The notes beneath the pieces were generated by a model, which ran no database searches, was not told where the DNA came from, and worked only from the letters and a program-made list of their open reading frames with translations. From NCBI RefSeq assembly GCF_014633365.1, contig NC_068341.1, positions 20,380,339 to 20,444,338 of the forward strand: 64,000 nt of DNA. The letters are read 5' to 3'. The translations under genes were made by a program, and so were the position numbers. The DNA comes from Diospyros lotus (taxonomy: Eukaryota > Streptophyta > Magnoliopsida > Ericales > Ebenaceae). Positions 1 to 11,185 of the stretch are shown here, piece after piece. Numbering within the stretch: the stretch's first letter is position 1; each line of letters begins with the position of its first letter.

Positions 1-785
1 CATTCAAAAACTTCCTAAATCCAACAAACATATAAGGTGAATCCAAGCCTTACATAACCCCTGTTTATACAATTGTGATACACAAGTCTCAAATAAATTC
101 AAAGGTTACATAAGATCCATAGCACATGAATAACATGAGATTAAACTAAACATCAGCCTCCTCGTAGCCTTTTCTTCTGCTTGTCTCCGGGGTACCTGGC
201 ATGCTAATATACCTGGGACATTGAATGTCCTAGGGACATCAACCCAAATTAAATATTGACATCTAAGTGAGTGCATCAAAGAAGGAAAGCATGCATGTAA
301 ATGAGTTATAAAAATGACATGAAATCGCTCGTGTGGTAGTGACGTCGAGGTGTTGCAATCACCCCCGCTGATCTATCATATTCTCACATCTCCATGACTT
401 TTCACTAGTCTAACATGAGATTCTGACTTCAGCTAGCCACACACACCAAGTGATGCATGACAAAGAAAGAGAAAATGTTTGGTATAAAGGAAAGTCATGT
501 TTATGCAAGTAATCACCCTTACCCGTGTGAAGACAAAATGTTTGGTATGTAACATAAGGATGCAAGAAACACTCATCTTGCTGGTTTGGATGCATTAGGG
601 TGCTGTTCACAGGGTTCGGGAATGGTTTTCTCGCTATTTTGATCTTGTTTCACTCCTTTTACGGTGGTGGTCCAAATTTTTCGGCAAAGTGTTTTTCCAT
701 CTCCTTTTTTGGAAAACTTATCCTCTCAAACTCACCTTCTTTTTCCTCTTGTTTAATGGTGAGAATGTCCCTTCTAAAGGCTTAA

Positions 786-793
786 TATTTATA
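786..793 (-). promoter_or_regulatory. Predicted LTR TATA box
   Basis: On the minus strand this reads TATAAATA within CCTATAAATATTAAG. It sits well inside the LTR, as expected of a U3/R promoter. Inference from sequence only. Confidence 0.45.
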
Positions 794-2644
794 GGCATCC
801 TTGGCCAATCCGGGTGTGCCATGTGTGGCTTGGATAAGTTAGGAAATCATTGCTTTCGTAGGATCGCACCACGTGTCCCTAGAGATTTGTGCCATTTCAT
901 ACGACAAATGTCCATTGAGATATGTGCCACCATATGTTTAATTAGATTTTCAAGATTCCTTATCATTACATTCCACATGGTAAATTATATGTTCTACATT
1001 TTCCATCATTACACCTTTAATTAACAACTGCATCCCACATGGTTAATTGCATTTTCCACATTTCCCATCATAAGACTTCAAATCCTATCTCCAAATGGCC
1101 AATGAATGCTTGCCACATGTCCTTAAGGATAAGGTTTAGAGACTTTAGCAAACTTGAAGGCTAAGTAAGCTTTTCTTAGCTAATCACGCGATGCCTCCTC
1201 AGGGGGTCATTATAAGCCATCATGTGACCTTATCTTATCTTCCAAGTGGCCAATGGTTGATTGCCAGGTGTCCTTGACGATAAGGTTTGGAGACTTTTGG
1301 AGGCTAAGTCTTGGATTTCAAAATGATCCAACAATGGATTAAATGTCATTTGAGATCTACAATCACGACTTAACTATATTGGAATAAGTTTGAAATCTGC
1401 AATCATTACTCCCAAATGGTTTAGTCGGCCCAGTTCATTATTTCAATGATCAAGCTACAGGTTTCAAGAACTACACCTTGGCCTGAACTTTTCAGGTAAT
1501 TTGCACTTAGGCCCTTGCAACTTGGTCCTCGGGCTATTTTTAATTACACTTTTTAGTCCCCAGAAAATGTATAAATTACGCTAATACCCCAAGGTTTTTA
1601 AGTAAATTACACTTTTATCGAATTTTAGTATTTACAATGTAGCGCCCCCTCTCCTAGAACTACCCGAGAAGAGGTGCTACCGGAAATAAAATAGAATTGA
1701 CTGATAAACTGAAACTGATACCATAAATGAATATCTCAATCAACTGAAATAAAAAACTCTAAGTCAACATAAACTGAAAACCATAAACTCTGACTAAGGG
1801 ACAATCCCTCAATTGAAATATAAAATAACCCTAACTGACAAGACACTATGAACTAACAATCTCCCAGACATCTTTTGTCTTGAGCAGCTCCACGTACACA
1901 CACTACTAACCACTGCTGCTAGACCCCACATTTGGTACTCCTCCGCTAGGACTTGGAATGGTGAAGAGTACGCTACAAAACTCAGCAAGTAACAAGCTGG
2001 AAGAATAACTAAAGTTGAATCGAAGAATATCGATACTGATAAAATACTTACTGAACTTGTACTGAATATAATCACTATCTGATTGCATTCACAAAATGTA
2101 ATGCAAATAAATTATAGAATAAATGCAGGTATGCAACTTTGGCTCATCAACCCACATAACTGTAATACATACCTGACTGATCTGAATCATGCAAGCACAA
2201 AAACTGTAAGCACATACTGTGGGCAATAGGCCCCTAGCCCCCTGGTCGACATTAGACGAGCAACTCATAACTGAGATATAACTGAAACTGATACTAGTGG
2301 GATCCCCACGGACAAGCCGCCTGGCACGCATAATGTAATGCTCATATAAATGATAGTACACGATATGTTGTGCTCCATATAAGGTCATACTCAATGCTCA
2401 TACCATAATGTATGCACATAATCTCACAGAAAAATGCTGATCATGTCATAATTAATTGTTAAACATGGTATATGATTTTTACCAACTATATTAAGATACA
2501 AAGATTCTGCAATTTATGAGAATGGCATATTGGATTTTATCATATCTTGGCATAAAAATTCAATAATTGAATAATTGAATATTTATATTAAATTTAAGAC
2601 TTGAATTAAGAATTTATTGGAAGTCATTTGGATGCATATGATAC

Positions 2645-3240
2645 TATTCGGATGATTGATGAAGCATAAGGGAGCAATTCGAATGATTGATGAAGCATAA
2701 GGGAGTAATTTGAATGAAGCAACACCCCATTCGAATGAAAAAAATGGACTATAGCAAGGTCATTCGAATGGCAGAAACCCATTCGAATGACAGAGACTCA
2801 TTCGAATGATAGATGATATAAAACAAAGGCTATTTGGATCTTTCAAGGACTCATTTGAATGACTCACAAATTCATTCGAATGAATTTGACAATTTTCCAA
2901 CATTTGAATCGGCAGAAAGCAACTCATTCGAATGAATGAATGGAAAACTCACGGGTCATTCGAATGACAGAGAGACTCATTCGAATGCTAGGCTATACAA
3001 AGCAACAGCTTACTCAAATCTTCAAGGGCTCATTCAAATGACAAGAAAACTCATTCGAATGATAGACTCAAAACTTCAAAAACACATACGAATGATACGA
3101 TAACACGTGACTCATTCGAATGACAAAGGACTCATTCAAATGACCAATACATTATAAGGGAAAAACTTACGATAACATTGAGAATTCATTCGGATGCCTC
3201 AAAACTCATTCGAATGACACAAGACTCATTCGAATGACTG
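2645..3240. repeat. Array of CATTCGAATG palindromes
   Basis: About twelve exact copies of the 10-bp palindrome CATTCGAATG occur here, with about nine degenerate ones such as CATTTGAATG, CATTCAAATG, CATTCGGATG and CATACGAATG. They are separated by irregular AC/AG-rich spacers of roughly 8-40 bp. The same array is present in LTR-2 copy B. Confidence 0.9.
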
Positions 3241-3925
3241 GAATCTCATCAGAAATAAAACTCACGATAACAGAGACGATATCTTGAATCAAAAAAACTT
3301 AACATTATTACACCATTCCAAAAAAAATCTTGGGAGAACAATTCCAATTGATATAGAATAATATTAAGATGGATAAATCGATCGTTAATGAAAGAAAATG
3401 CTACAAGGAATTATGCATAGCTTATCATAACTCACTGGATAATGATATATCTACGAATATACATATGCATGTAAATTGATAAAAATCTGGGAACAAGAAT
3501 GAAGTGTCTCGTTAAATCTGAGAACATATGCTATCATGATTCAAAGATCATATTTAAAAGACTCACTATAAAGACTCATGCATATCTTCTTCTTACACTC
3601 TCTGTTCTACGCACATATATATATATATACACTGTAACTGATATAAATCTGAGAACTCAATGAAGAACTAGAATAATTGAATTCAAAACTGATATGAACC
3701 TGTAATGGAAAGGATTACAGGATGAATACTTGCCTTTCAATCTCTTTGATCAGATTTAAATGCTCCTAACGAAACTGCTATGCTACTCATTGCTACTGTA
3801 ATTTCTCTTGGCCTCTTTTTCTTCTTCTATGCAATCTCTAATCTTCATGGCGTGAAGAAACTCAATGCTATGACTCTCTCTCTCTATATATATATATATG
3901 TGAGAGAAGCAGCCCTAAAGCCCAC

Positions 3926-6771
3926 TGTAACGCCCCGCTCCCACTTACGGGTGTTACTCGTGAATAATCACCCGAATTGTCCACCTGCCCGGCCTTTGGC
4001 GAAGGGTGGGCCATGTTTCAAGATGAAACACCCTAGGTGGGAACTAGGCTCGACCTTCCCTTTGCGGAATCCCAGGATTCGCTAGCAGAATTGGGCTTTA
4101 GCCACACCGCATTGGCTATAAAGAAAATCTCCTTCAGGCGCCCAACCGCCATTTTTCTCATTTTATTTAATTCTTTTCCATCGAAGAATTTTACCGGGCT
4201 CCAAAAATCACCATCTAAACCAATCCATTAATGGATCACCAATTTTTGGAGGAAAAACTCATCATTTCAATTTTTCAAAATTTCGGCGTTTTCTCAAAAA
4301 ATGCCCGAAAATCCATTTATTTTGAAAATTCCTCCGGGGCCCAAAAATCAATAAAGAGATGCCCCAATTTCTCCCCAAATTCCATTTTTTTAAAAAAAAT
4401 TGGCCGGTGGGGTCCGCTGGCCCGTCCGGGGCCTGAGTAGGGCCCCGCTGGCAGCTGGCCGCGCATGCCGCGCGCGGCCGCGGGGCAGCGCGCCTGCCCG
4501 CGCGCCTAGCCGCGCGAGCGAGCCCGCGCTCGCCCGCCCGCGCGCGCCTGGCCGCGCGCGTTCGCCTGGCCGCCCGCGCGCGCCTGGCCGCGTGCGCTCG
4601 CCTGACCGCGCGCACGCGCCCGCCTGCGCGCACGCGCCCGCCCTGCGGCCTGCAGCTGGCTGGCAGCCCTCTGCTGCTCCAGCTGCCTTCCACACTTCTT
4701 TTCTTTTTTTTTTTTTTTTCTTCTTGGGGCCTCCTAACCCCAAATTTTCCAGAATTTAAATTAAACAAATAAACTTCACATTTATCTTGGTTTGCCTTTA
4801 ATTCTCCATAATTAAGGCTTAATCCACCTCTTGATGAATACACAACATATATCAAAATCTCCTTCCATTTCATACATAAGCCTTACACATCCTATTGTTG
4901 CTCACATAACAACATCCATAAACAAACACCACACATGATTAAATACAACAAATAGGCTTCCCTAAGCCATAAGGTCACAAATAAATAATCACATGCCTAG
5001 GCTTCTTTAAACCTTAACTTTACAACAAAATAGATGATACACCACGAGCCTTAAGCACAAGCTTCCAACACCTTCCCTTTCTTCTTTTGGCATAAGAACA
5101 ACCTACAAGGGGAGGATAAAACCTCATGAGCTCAAAAGCTCAGTAAGGGTGCATATGCAAAGTAAATACAAGCATAACAAATTTATGTAATGGCAAATGC
5201 ATGCAAGCATGGTTAGGTTATTCCATCCTCACAACCCAACATGGTTTGAGGCATCAACCTACCACTTTTCCCCACCCCCATGGCCATAGGTCTCATGTAC
5301 AATAAAGCATGCAAAGAGATACATACAAATTTATGCAACCTACTTACAATGCAATGCAAGGCCTCCACCACTTGGGGCCATCCCTTACCTTAACAATCTT
5401 CTCTTTGAAGCTTTAAATCTTCTTCTCAAGAGAGCTTCCCCATTCTCTTCTCCCATCTAGGATGGCATTAAAACAAAAACTCACTTTCCTTGCATATAAG
5501 ATCACTAAGTAGAGAAGAGAAGAATGGAACTTACCTTGATTTGATCTTCCTTTCTTCTCCATTCTTTCATTTTCTCCCTTTCTTCTTCTTGGAAGACAAC
5601 TCTTCCTTCCTCTCATTTTCTTTCTCTCTTTGAAATGGCAAAACTTGAGACAAGGGCTTACTTTCCCTTTAAATACTTCTCTTGTCTTGAAATCTCAATT
5701 TCAAGACTTGATCTTAGCCCTTGATTTCCATTTGCTTTTTGAAAGAAAATCCCAACCACACAAGAAAGCACAATCCATGTGCTTTGGTCTTGATTACTCT
5801 CATCCATTGGATTTTATTCACTTTATAAGAGAAGATCTCAACCTTCAATTTAAAGCACAATCCAAGTGCTTTTGAAAGATTTAATCTCAACCACTCATCT
5901 CTTAATATTTGGCAATCCATGCCATTTCTTCTCTTTGAATCCTCACCTTTGGATTCATTCTACTTCTCAAGAATGCATCTAAGCCCTTAGATCACTTGCA
6001 TTTTTCATTTATTTCTCATTTACTTAAATGAGACTATTTTCATAACCGTCACATGAGAGACCACTTGAAAGACATAATACTTTCTTTCTCATTTAAATAA
6101 ATCCCACAATTTTCCAAGCATTAATGGGTGACCATTTTCCCATTTTTCATTAGATTTATTTAAATCTCATATTTTCCAAGGCATTAATGGTGACCATTTA
6201 CCATTTTCTTTTGGATTTACTTTAATCCATATAATTATGCCTCTCATTAAATGCTTACAAGACCAATTATCATAACTTTTGCATTTATTTAATTCACCTA
6301 ATTATACTTGAACCACAAAATGCCAAGTGTCACAACAAGACACTAACCTTGGCTTCCAAGTTTAATCTCATCTCTCCAAGTGGCATTACCACATTAATTC
6401 ACAACTTAGGGAAAATATAATTATTCTCCTCAAATAATTTAATATCCACCATTTTTCCTATTTCAAAATTAAATTTCCTTTATGGAATTAAATTCCAAAA
6501 TTCCCAATTACTCTTTGTGAATTTATTAATCCCATATATCTCCACATAAATACCAAATTGGGATTTTTATTCACTTACACACCTAATTCTTCATAGGAAT
6601 TATTTTAATTTATCAAAATACCCTTTATTGGATCTCTCTATCCAAATTACCAAAATACCCTTCTCATGGGCATTCTCAATCTCAAGGATCCATCACCTTC
6701 TCAAGGGTATTTTTGGAAGTTTACTTACTTCCTTTCTTATTCTCTTAACACCGGTTACACCGGGTGTTACA
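3926..6771 (-). mobile_element. Solo LTR, family LTR-3 copy A
   Basis: It begins TGTAACGCCCCGCTCCC and ends CCGGGTGTTACA, 2846 bp. The TSD is CCCAC (3921-3925) against CCCAT (6772-6776). The uninterrupted equivalent in LTR-2 copy B (near 50620) confirms the insertion point. Sense is minus: the minus strand has a TATTTAAAGGG box near 5675, and copy C in the opposite orientation has TATAAAAG. It contains a CpG-rich block (4400-4660) and a long T-run. No coding sequence. Confidence 0.85.
4400..4660. repeat. CpG-rich minisatellite inside LTR-3
   Basis: This is a GC-rich block built from diverged units containing GCCTGGCCGCGCG, in otherwise AT-rich surroundings. The same block in copies B (about 35190-35330) and C (about 39740-39895) is shorter, so the unit number varies. 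Long ORFs on both strands here reflect GC content, not genes. Confidence 0.75.
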
Positions 6772-7230
6772 CCCATTCCTTCTCCTAATGCAACTAGGAG
6801 ATTACAAATCCAAAACACTCTCTCGAATATACTCCTCCAAAACATAATAACTCTAATTAAATAATTAAATTCTAATCACAAATTGCTAAATAACCTTCAT
6901 GTCCTAGCATTTAATTTCCACAATAAATAACTAGAATTAAATGCTCTTTAAATGCTATTCTCTCAATGAAAAATCTCTAAATTGCCACATTAAAATTTAA
7001 TTAGCCAATTCTCTTAATTAAACCTCAATAATGAATTAAATAATTCTAAATAAATTCTAGGCTCTCTAACGAGTCGTTACATACGATTTTTCCACTAGCT
7101 CAAAAGCTGAACTTTTGTCTCAAGACTTCTATAATCCCTTGAAATGACCTATTTCCTTCAGTATTAGAACCTAATAACCTCAGGTATTACATCATATTTG
7201 AGTTTAAAAATCTGGGATATTACAGATTTA

Positions 7231-7980
7231 GGTGAGTCTGCGGGCATAGGCATTGGATCTTCTGGTGATCCAGGGCCAGCTCATGGTTATTGGCACCAAA
7301 TTGTAATTGAGTGACTTAACTCCGACTAGAAGAATCATGTTAGAGATGTCATGCGGTCGTTTCACCTCTGTCCCCCCTTCCTAGGGCCGGTCTACCTCAG
7401 GGAATTTAGGTTTAGCCAATGGTTCGGCACAAGATTCCTGCCAAAGATTTGAGTTTGCCGAGAGGCCTAGGCGCCAGATCAACCAAGGACTCGGGTCTAG
7501 CTAAAAGGCATAGCACCAGACTCAAACGAGGGATCCGGGTGAGCTTACGGGCATAGGCATTAGATCTTCTGGTGATATAGGGCCAATTTATGGTCACCGG
7601 CACCACATTTCCACTAGGAAACTTGACCTTCGGGAGTGGAATCATGTTAGAGTTATCATTTGGTCGCTTCACCTCTTTCTCACCTTCCTAGGGCCAGTCT
7701 GCCTCAGGGAATTTGGGTTTGGCCACTAGTTCAGCACGAGATTCCTGCGAGAGATCCGAATTTACCGGGAGGACTAGGTACTAGATCAACTAAGGAGTTG
7801 GGTCTAGCCAAAGGCATAGTACTGGACTCAAACAAGAGAGATGGGTGAGCCTGTAGGCATAGGCGTCAGATCTTCTAGTGATATCAGGTCGGTTCATGGT
7901 CATCGGCACTAGATTGCCATTAGGCGACTTAACCTTCAGGAGCGGTCTGTGCTTGAGCCGCTATACCTGCATCACATTTT
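7231..7980. repeat. Tandem repeat, period about 306 bp, about 2.4 copies
   Basis: Units start at 7231, 7538 and 7844 with GGTGAG...GGGCATAGGC. The spacings are 307 and 306 bp. Each contains a TTCTGGTGAT segment and a CCTAGGGCC(A/G)GTCT segment; the third unit is partial. It lies downstream (in minus-strand terms) of the Tat-like gag and may belong to that element. No coding function recognised. Confidence 0.8.
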
Positions 7981-8199
7981 ATGACACTTACAAATAATCT
8001 GGGCCCATGGAGATTTTACTTGGTTCGACTTATAGTTTTGCTTATTCCACTGGAATGCATGGGGTATATTCTTTTATTTATTGGGGGATATTATTACAAT
8101 GGAAAATTAAAGACAATCCCGGCCCCCAGTCGGATCAAGCAACGATTTTAGAGATAGGCTTGTGCTTCGTCCCCTTCCCTGGAGTTAATGATTAGTAAG

Positions 8200-9763
8200 G
8201 CTGGGAAGTGCCTCTTGAGGTGCATGGTGTTCCAAGTTTTTTCCCATCGCCTCGCCTTGTAGCATCTATAGTATGCACTTGTTGGGTCCCAACATCTTTT
8301 GAATTCTATAGGGTCATTCGCAATTCGAGCTGGGTTTCCTTTCCTCTTCTATTACCTTCTCATGCGTCCAAAATTTTCATTTGGACGATAAACCGTTTTA
8401 CTTGGTCAAATAATTCAGTCATAAAATCTGGCTCGAAGAAGGCTAAGGATCTTCTAAGCGGGGCGTATAAAGTTCCGTCAAGTAGGGCTGACATCGCTAA
8501 TTTGACTGGGAGATCCCTTACTTCCTACATCGTGGCTTTGAATCACTTGATATATTATTTTAGAGATTCATTAGGCTTCTGTTACAAGCTCATAAGATAT
8601 ATAACACTCTTCTTCTTCGGGTTGTTGACGAAGAACGCCTTCAGGAATTCTTTCTTCAACTATTCGAATGATCGTATATGCCCTGTTGGTAATTCAGTGA
8701 AACACTGTTGAGCCTGTCCTGCCAGGGGGGAGGGGAAAAGCTCTGCACCTACTTACCTCATTCCATCCATGTTGTAGATGCTTCTCTGGGTCCTCCTTTC
8801 CCAAGTATATCGAAAGCTGCCACAGCTTGAACCCTGGTTGCACTGGTTACCCTTAGAGTTCCTCGGATAGAGGAAACCCTTTCGGGGAGTTTCCTTTGGC
8901 ACCATCATTACATGTTTCTACTCTAGCACCTCTTCTATGAGGCGTTTGATATCAGACGCCTTGGGTGTTTCCTTTTCTACTTCATTTTTGCAAGGAGGTG
9001 GGGCATACGGAGTTCTTGAGTAGGTACTTTTTGCTATCTCTTTATACATGGGAGCTTTCCTTGCCCTCTTGTCATGTTCCTTTCTTGGGTTTATCATTTC
9101 TTGGACTTGGTTATTTGCCTCTGAAGTTTCGGTTCTTATCCCCTTCCATGTGGTCCTTGGAGGGGTGTCTGGGGATCTCCAGTGTTCTCCCTTTGTATCA
9201 GTTTGTCCCTTGTGGGGAATGTAGATGTCCGGCATTAGTTCATGTAGAAAAGTAGTGATTCCCTATAGTCTTCTCATACTCTCCTCATTGTTCATCCTGA
9301 GTTCATCATTTTGTTGTTTTAGCTCCTCAAAATTCTTCTGCAATTGTTCATAATCTGAGAGTAGGACTGTGGGTGGAGCTATCCCCATGGGTCCTGGAGG
9401 TACTGAAGTCACCACGAGGTTTCTATTTGGAATTGAAGACTGTCCAAAGGAATGTTATTCCTAACTAATAGGCGCTGCATGTGGGACTTGCTTCCCTCAC
9501 CTTATCGCATATCTCCTCAATCCAACTACGTGTACTTCTCTTTGTTTTAAATGCTCCATGCCGCCCAGTCCGACGGTCTGATTGCCTTTGAGCATAGGAA
9601 AATTCTATTAACACACTTCATTGTTAGGGTGATCTTTTGAAAATTCTTGTATTGTAGGTTGCACTTGACTGGGGCCTTTTGTGGCTCCTGTCTTAGTATG
9701 AGCGCTCCTCTGGGTGGGGTTAGGCGGGTTTGCCAAACTGGCTGATCTTGTCCCTCTCAACAT
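8200..9763 (-). pseudogene. Decayed gag of a Tat/Retand-like Ty3 element
   Basis: On the minus strand, a start codon at 9763 lies about 30 bp after a TGGCGCCGTCTGTGGG primer-site motif. From 8711 to 8390 the translation matches a plant Ty3 capsid: a region ending CFTELPTGHIRSFE, then LKKEFLKAFFV, VIYLMSL, and a stretch ending FIVQMKILDA. In-frame stops and frame changes break it, so no product is expected. A 105-codon minus ORF at 9235-8918 is a charged linker fragment of the same gag. The capsid would package element RNA in a functional relative. Pol is missing: the sequence runs into the 306-bp tandem repeat. Lineage is inferred from the primer-site motif and capsid similarity. Confidence 0.65.
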
Positions 9764-9790
9764 CTTGTGTTAAGATTGGCTTTTTGTTAT

Positions 9791-9810
9791 GTTTCCCACA
9801 GACGGCGCCA
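9791..9810 (-). other. Primer binding site motif
   Basis: On the minus strand TGGCGCCGTCTGTGGG lies just after the LTR end. This motif is widespread directly downstream of 5' LTRs in Tat/Retand-type elements. It fixes the orientation as minus. Confidence 0.7.
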
Positions 9811-9904
9811 AATTTTTGTTGCCAAGAATACAACAATTAAAATTTATGACGCGGGGTCTGCTCGAGCTCAGTGTTGGGTGAAGTGAGGTTGCTATGAGAG
9901 AAGT

Positions 9905-10650
9905 TACCTCAAGGGAGCTTTCCACTAGGATTTGTCTCATCGCAAGGATTTTGCCACAAGGATTTTCCTCTGGCACAAGGTCTCGCTACAAGGATTTACC
10001 TTTGCCATGAGGTCTCGCCGCAACGATTTACCTCCGCCACAAAGTTCTATCTTCACCACGAGGTCTAGCCACAAGGATTTACCTCCGCCACAAGGTCTCG
10101 CCACTAGGTTTTGTGTTCACCACGAGGTCTCGTCGTAAGGATTTGACTTAGTCGCTAGGTCTCGTTGCAAGGATTTGGACCTATTGATACTCAGAAATTG
10201 GTTGAAGGCTCACGGGAATCCTCACCTGTGACGACCCTTTAATGCCTAAGTTAGTACTGGATCCAGATAACTATTCACGAAAACATTGAAAATGCAGTCA
10301 AGGTGTCAAAATTTTACTAAAATTGGAAGTCCTCAATGTCCGGTAGTTGGGTATTTATAGGGCACGATTCTCAAGGATGGCTACTACTGACACATGCTGA
10401 TTGCTGAATGGAGCTTAGGTTTTGTCGAGAAGAGGCTTTTACCGCGAGGCAGCTAGCGGCAAGGTGGCCGCAAGGCTAGCCCTCGTGGCCAACCCCTACT
10501 GCAAGGCTAGCCTTTGTGGCTAGCCCTTATCGTGAGGCAGCTTGCGACAAGGCTGCCGCGAGGATGGCTGTCACGGCTAGCCCTTACCGCGAGGCAGTTC
10601 GCAGCAAGCTGCCACGATGCTGGTTCTCGCAGCTAGCCTCTAGCCGCAAG
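9905..10650. repeat. Two degenerate minisatellites in the LTR
   Basis: From about 9920 to 10180 a unit of about 35 bp recurs, containing AAGGATTTACCTCCGCCAC and AGGTCTCGCC. From about 10438 to 10640 a GC-rich unit of about 60 bp recurs, containing CGCGAGGCAGCT and GGCTAGCCCT. They flank the TATA box. Confidence 0.65.
10352..10359 (-). promoter_or_regulatory. Predicted LTR TATA box
   Basis: Minus strand reads CCCTATAAATACCC. It lies between the two minisatellite blocks of the Tat-like LTR. Confidence 0.45.
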
Positions 10651-11185
10651 GCCACTTTGCTATAAGCCTTTTTCCTTCATTTTTTTATTTAAAATTCACC
10701 ATTTTTCTCCCTCGATTTTTCATGGCAAAACAATATCATGACAAACGCGGAATCAGTAATCGAAACCTAATATGGTACATAACCGAATTTACTTAATCAT
10801 AACATAAGAATCTGTAACATAGTATAACATCATGTTTTCAAAACAGAATACATGGAGAACCATCTCTCAGATGAACAACTGAATACTTCAGATACAATCA
10901 AATGATACCTCAAATAACATAAAACCATAACAATATTACATGATCGACTCTTAAACATCATTCGTAATATGTAACACTCTTACATTTAACAAGATTGATC
11001 ATCAATGAAACATACGTTTCTCAACATGACAAAAAACATATCATGAATCCTCATGAAGAAGAAAAATACTGAAACAACTCGCCAAAACCTTTCAAACATG
11101 TCATCACGTGCCGTCATATCTCAACCACTTCCTCGCCTTGGCATTGCAAGTCTCAACTAGACGTTTGAATGTTCGAGGGGCATAG

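Larger units (their letters stand above)
1638..7081 (-). mobile_element. Solo LTR, family LTR-2 copy A, with nested LTR-3
   Basis: The element starts TGTAGCGCCCC and ends CGAGTCGTTACA. Flanks are TACAA (1633-1637) and TACGA (7082-7086), a 5-bp TSD with one change. A second copy at 48375-50926 aligns along its length but lacks the block 3926-6771, which shows that block to be a later insertion. Without it the LTR is about 2.6 kb. There is no interior or coding sequence, so it is a solo LTR left by LTR-LTR recombination. The minus sense is inferred from the minus-strand start TGTAACGACCC (clearest in copy B) and a TATA-like run near the other end. Confidence 0.85.
1..7224 (-). mobile_element. 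Ty3-type LTR, minus sense, cut by the left edge and split by a nested LTR
   Basis: On the minus strand the LTR begins at 7224 with TGTAATATCCC and continues to the left edge. It is interrupted by the solo LTR at 1638-7081. Removing that insertion and its TSD (TACAA/TACGA) joins 1-1637 to 7087-7224. A minus-strand TATA box near 790 supports the minus sense. No primer site or polypurine tract flanks 7224, so this is either a solo LTR or a partial element. The other end lies outside the window. No coding potential was recognised in 1-1637; the short ORFs there are LTR sequence. Confidence 0.6.
9817..10722 (-). mobile_element. 5' LTR of the Tat-like element
   Basis: On the minus strand it starts TGAAAAATCGAGGG (10722) and ends TTCTTGGCAACA (9817), 906 bp, followed by the primer site. 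A TATA box is present at 10352-10359. Much of the LTR is degenerate minisatellite. The right edge is set by the reappearance of X-family LTR sequence at about 10723; no TSD can be checked because the element's other end is gone. Confidence 0.6.

Noticed and set aside
2645..3240. CRISPR-like array
   Set aside because: Repeats are 10-bp palindromes with irregular spacers inside a plant LTR; a CRISPR array has longer repeats, regular spacers and a prokaryotic context.
4400..4660. CpG island of a host gene promoter
   Set aside because: The block is inside a transposed LTR, is repeated in two other copies, and no host gene lies next to it.
4262..4873. 203-codon minus-strand ORF, and a 119-codon plus-strand ORF in the same place
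   Set aside because: Open only because of the GC-rich minisatellite in LTR-3; the Ala/Arg-rich content follows base composition and the frames differ between the three LTR-3 copies.
8208..8711. 167-codon plus-strand ORF
   Set aside because: It is the antisense of the decayed Tat-like capsid; the minus strand carries the family signature.
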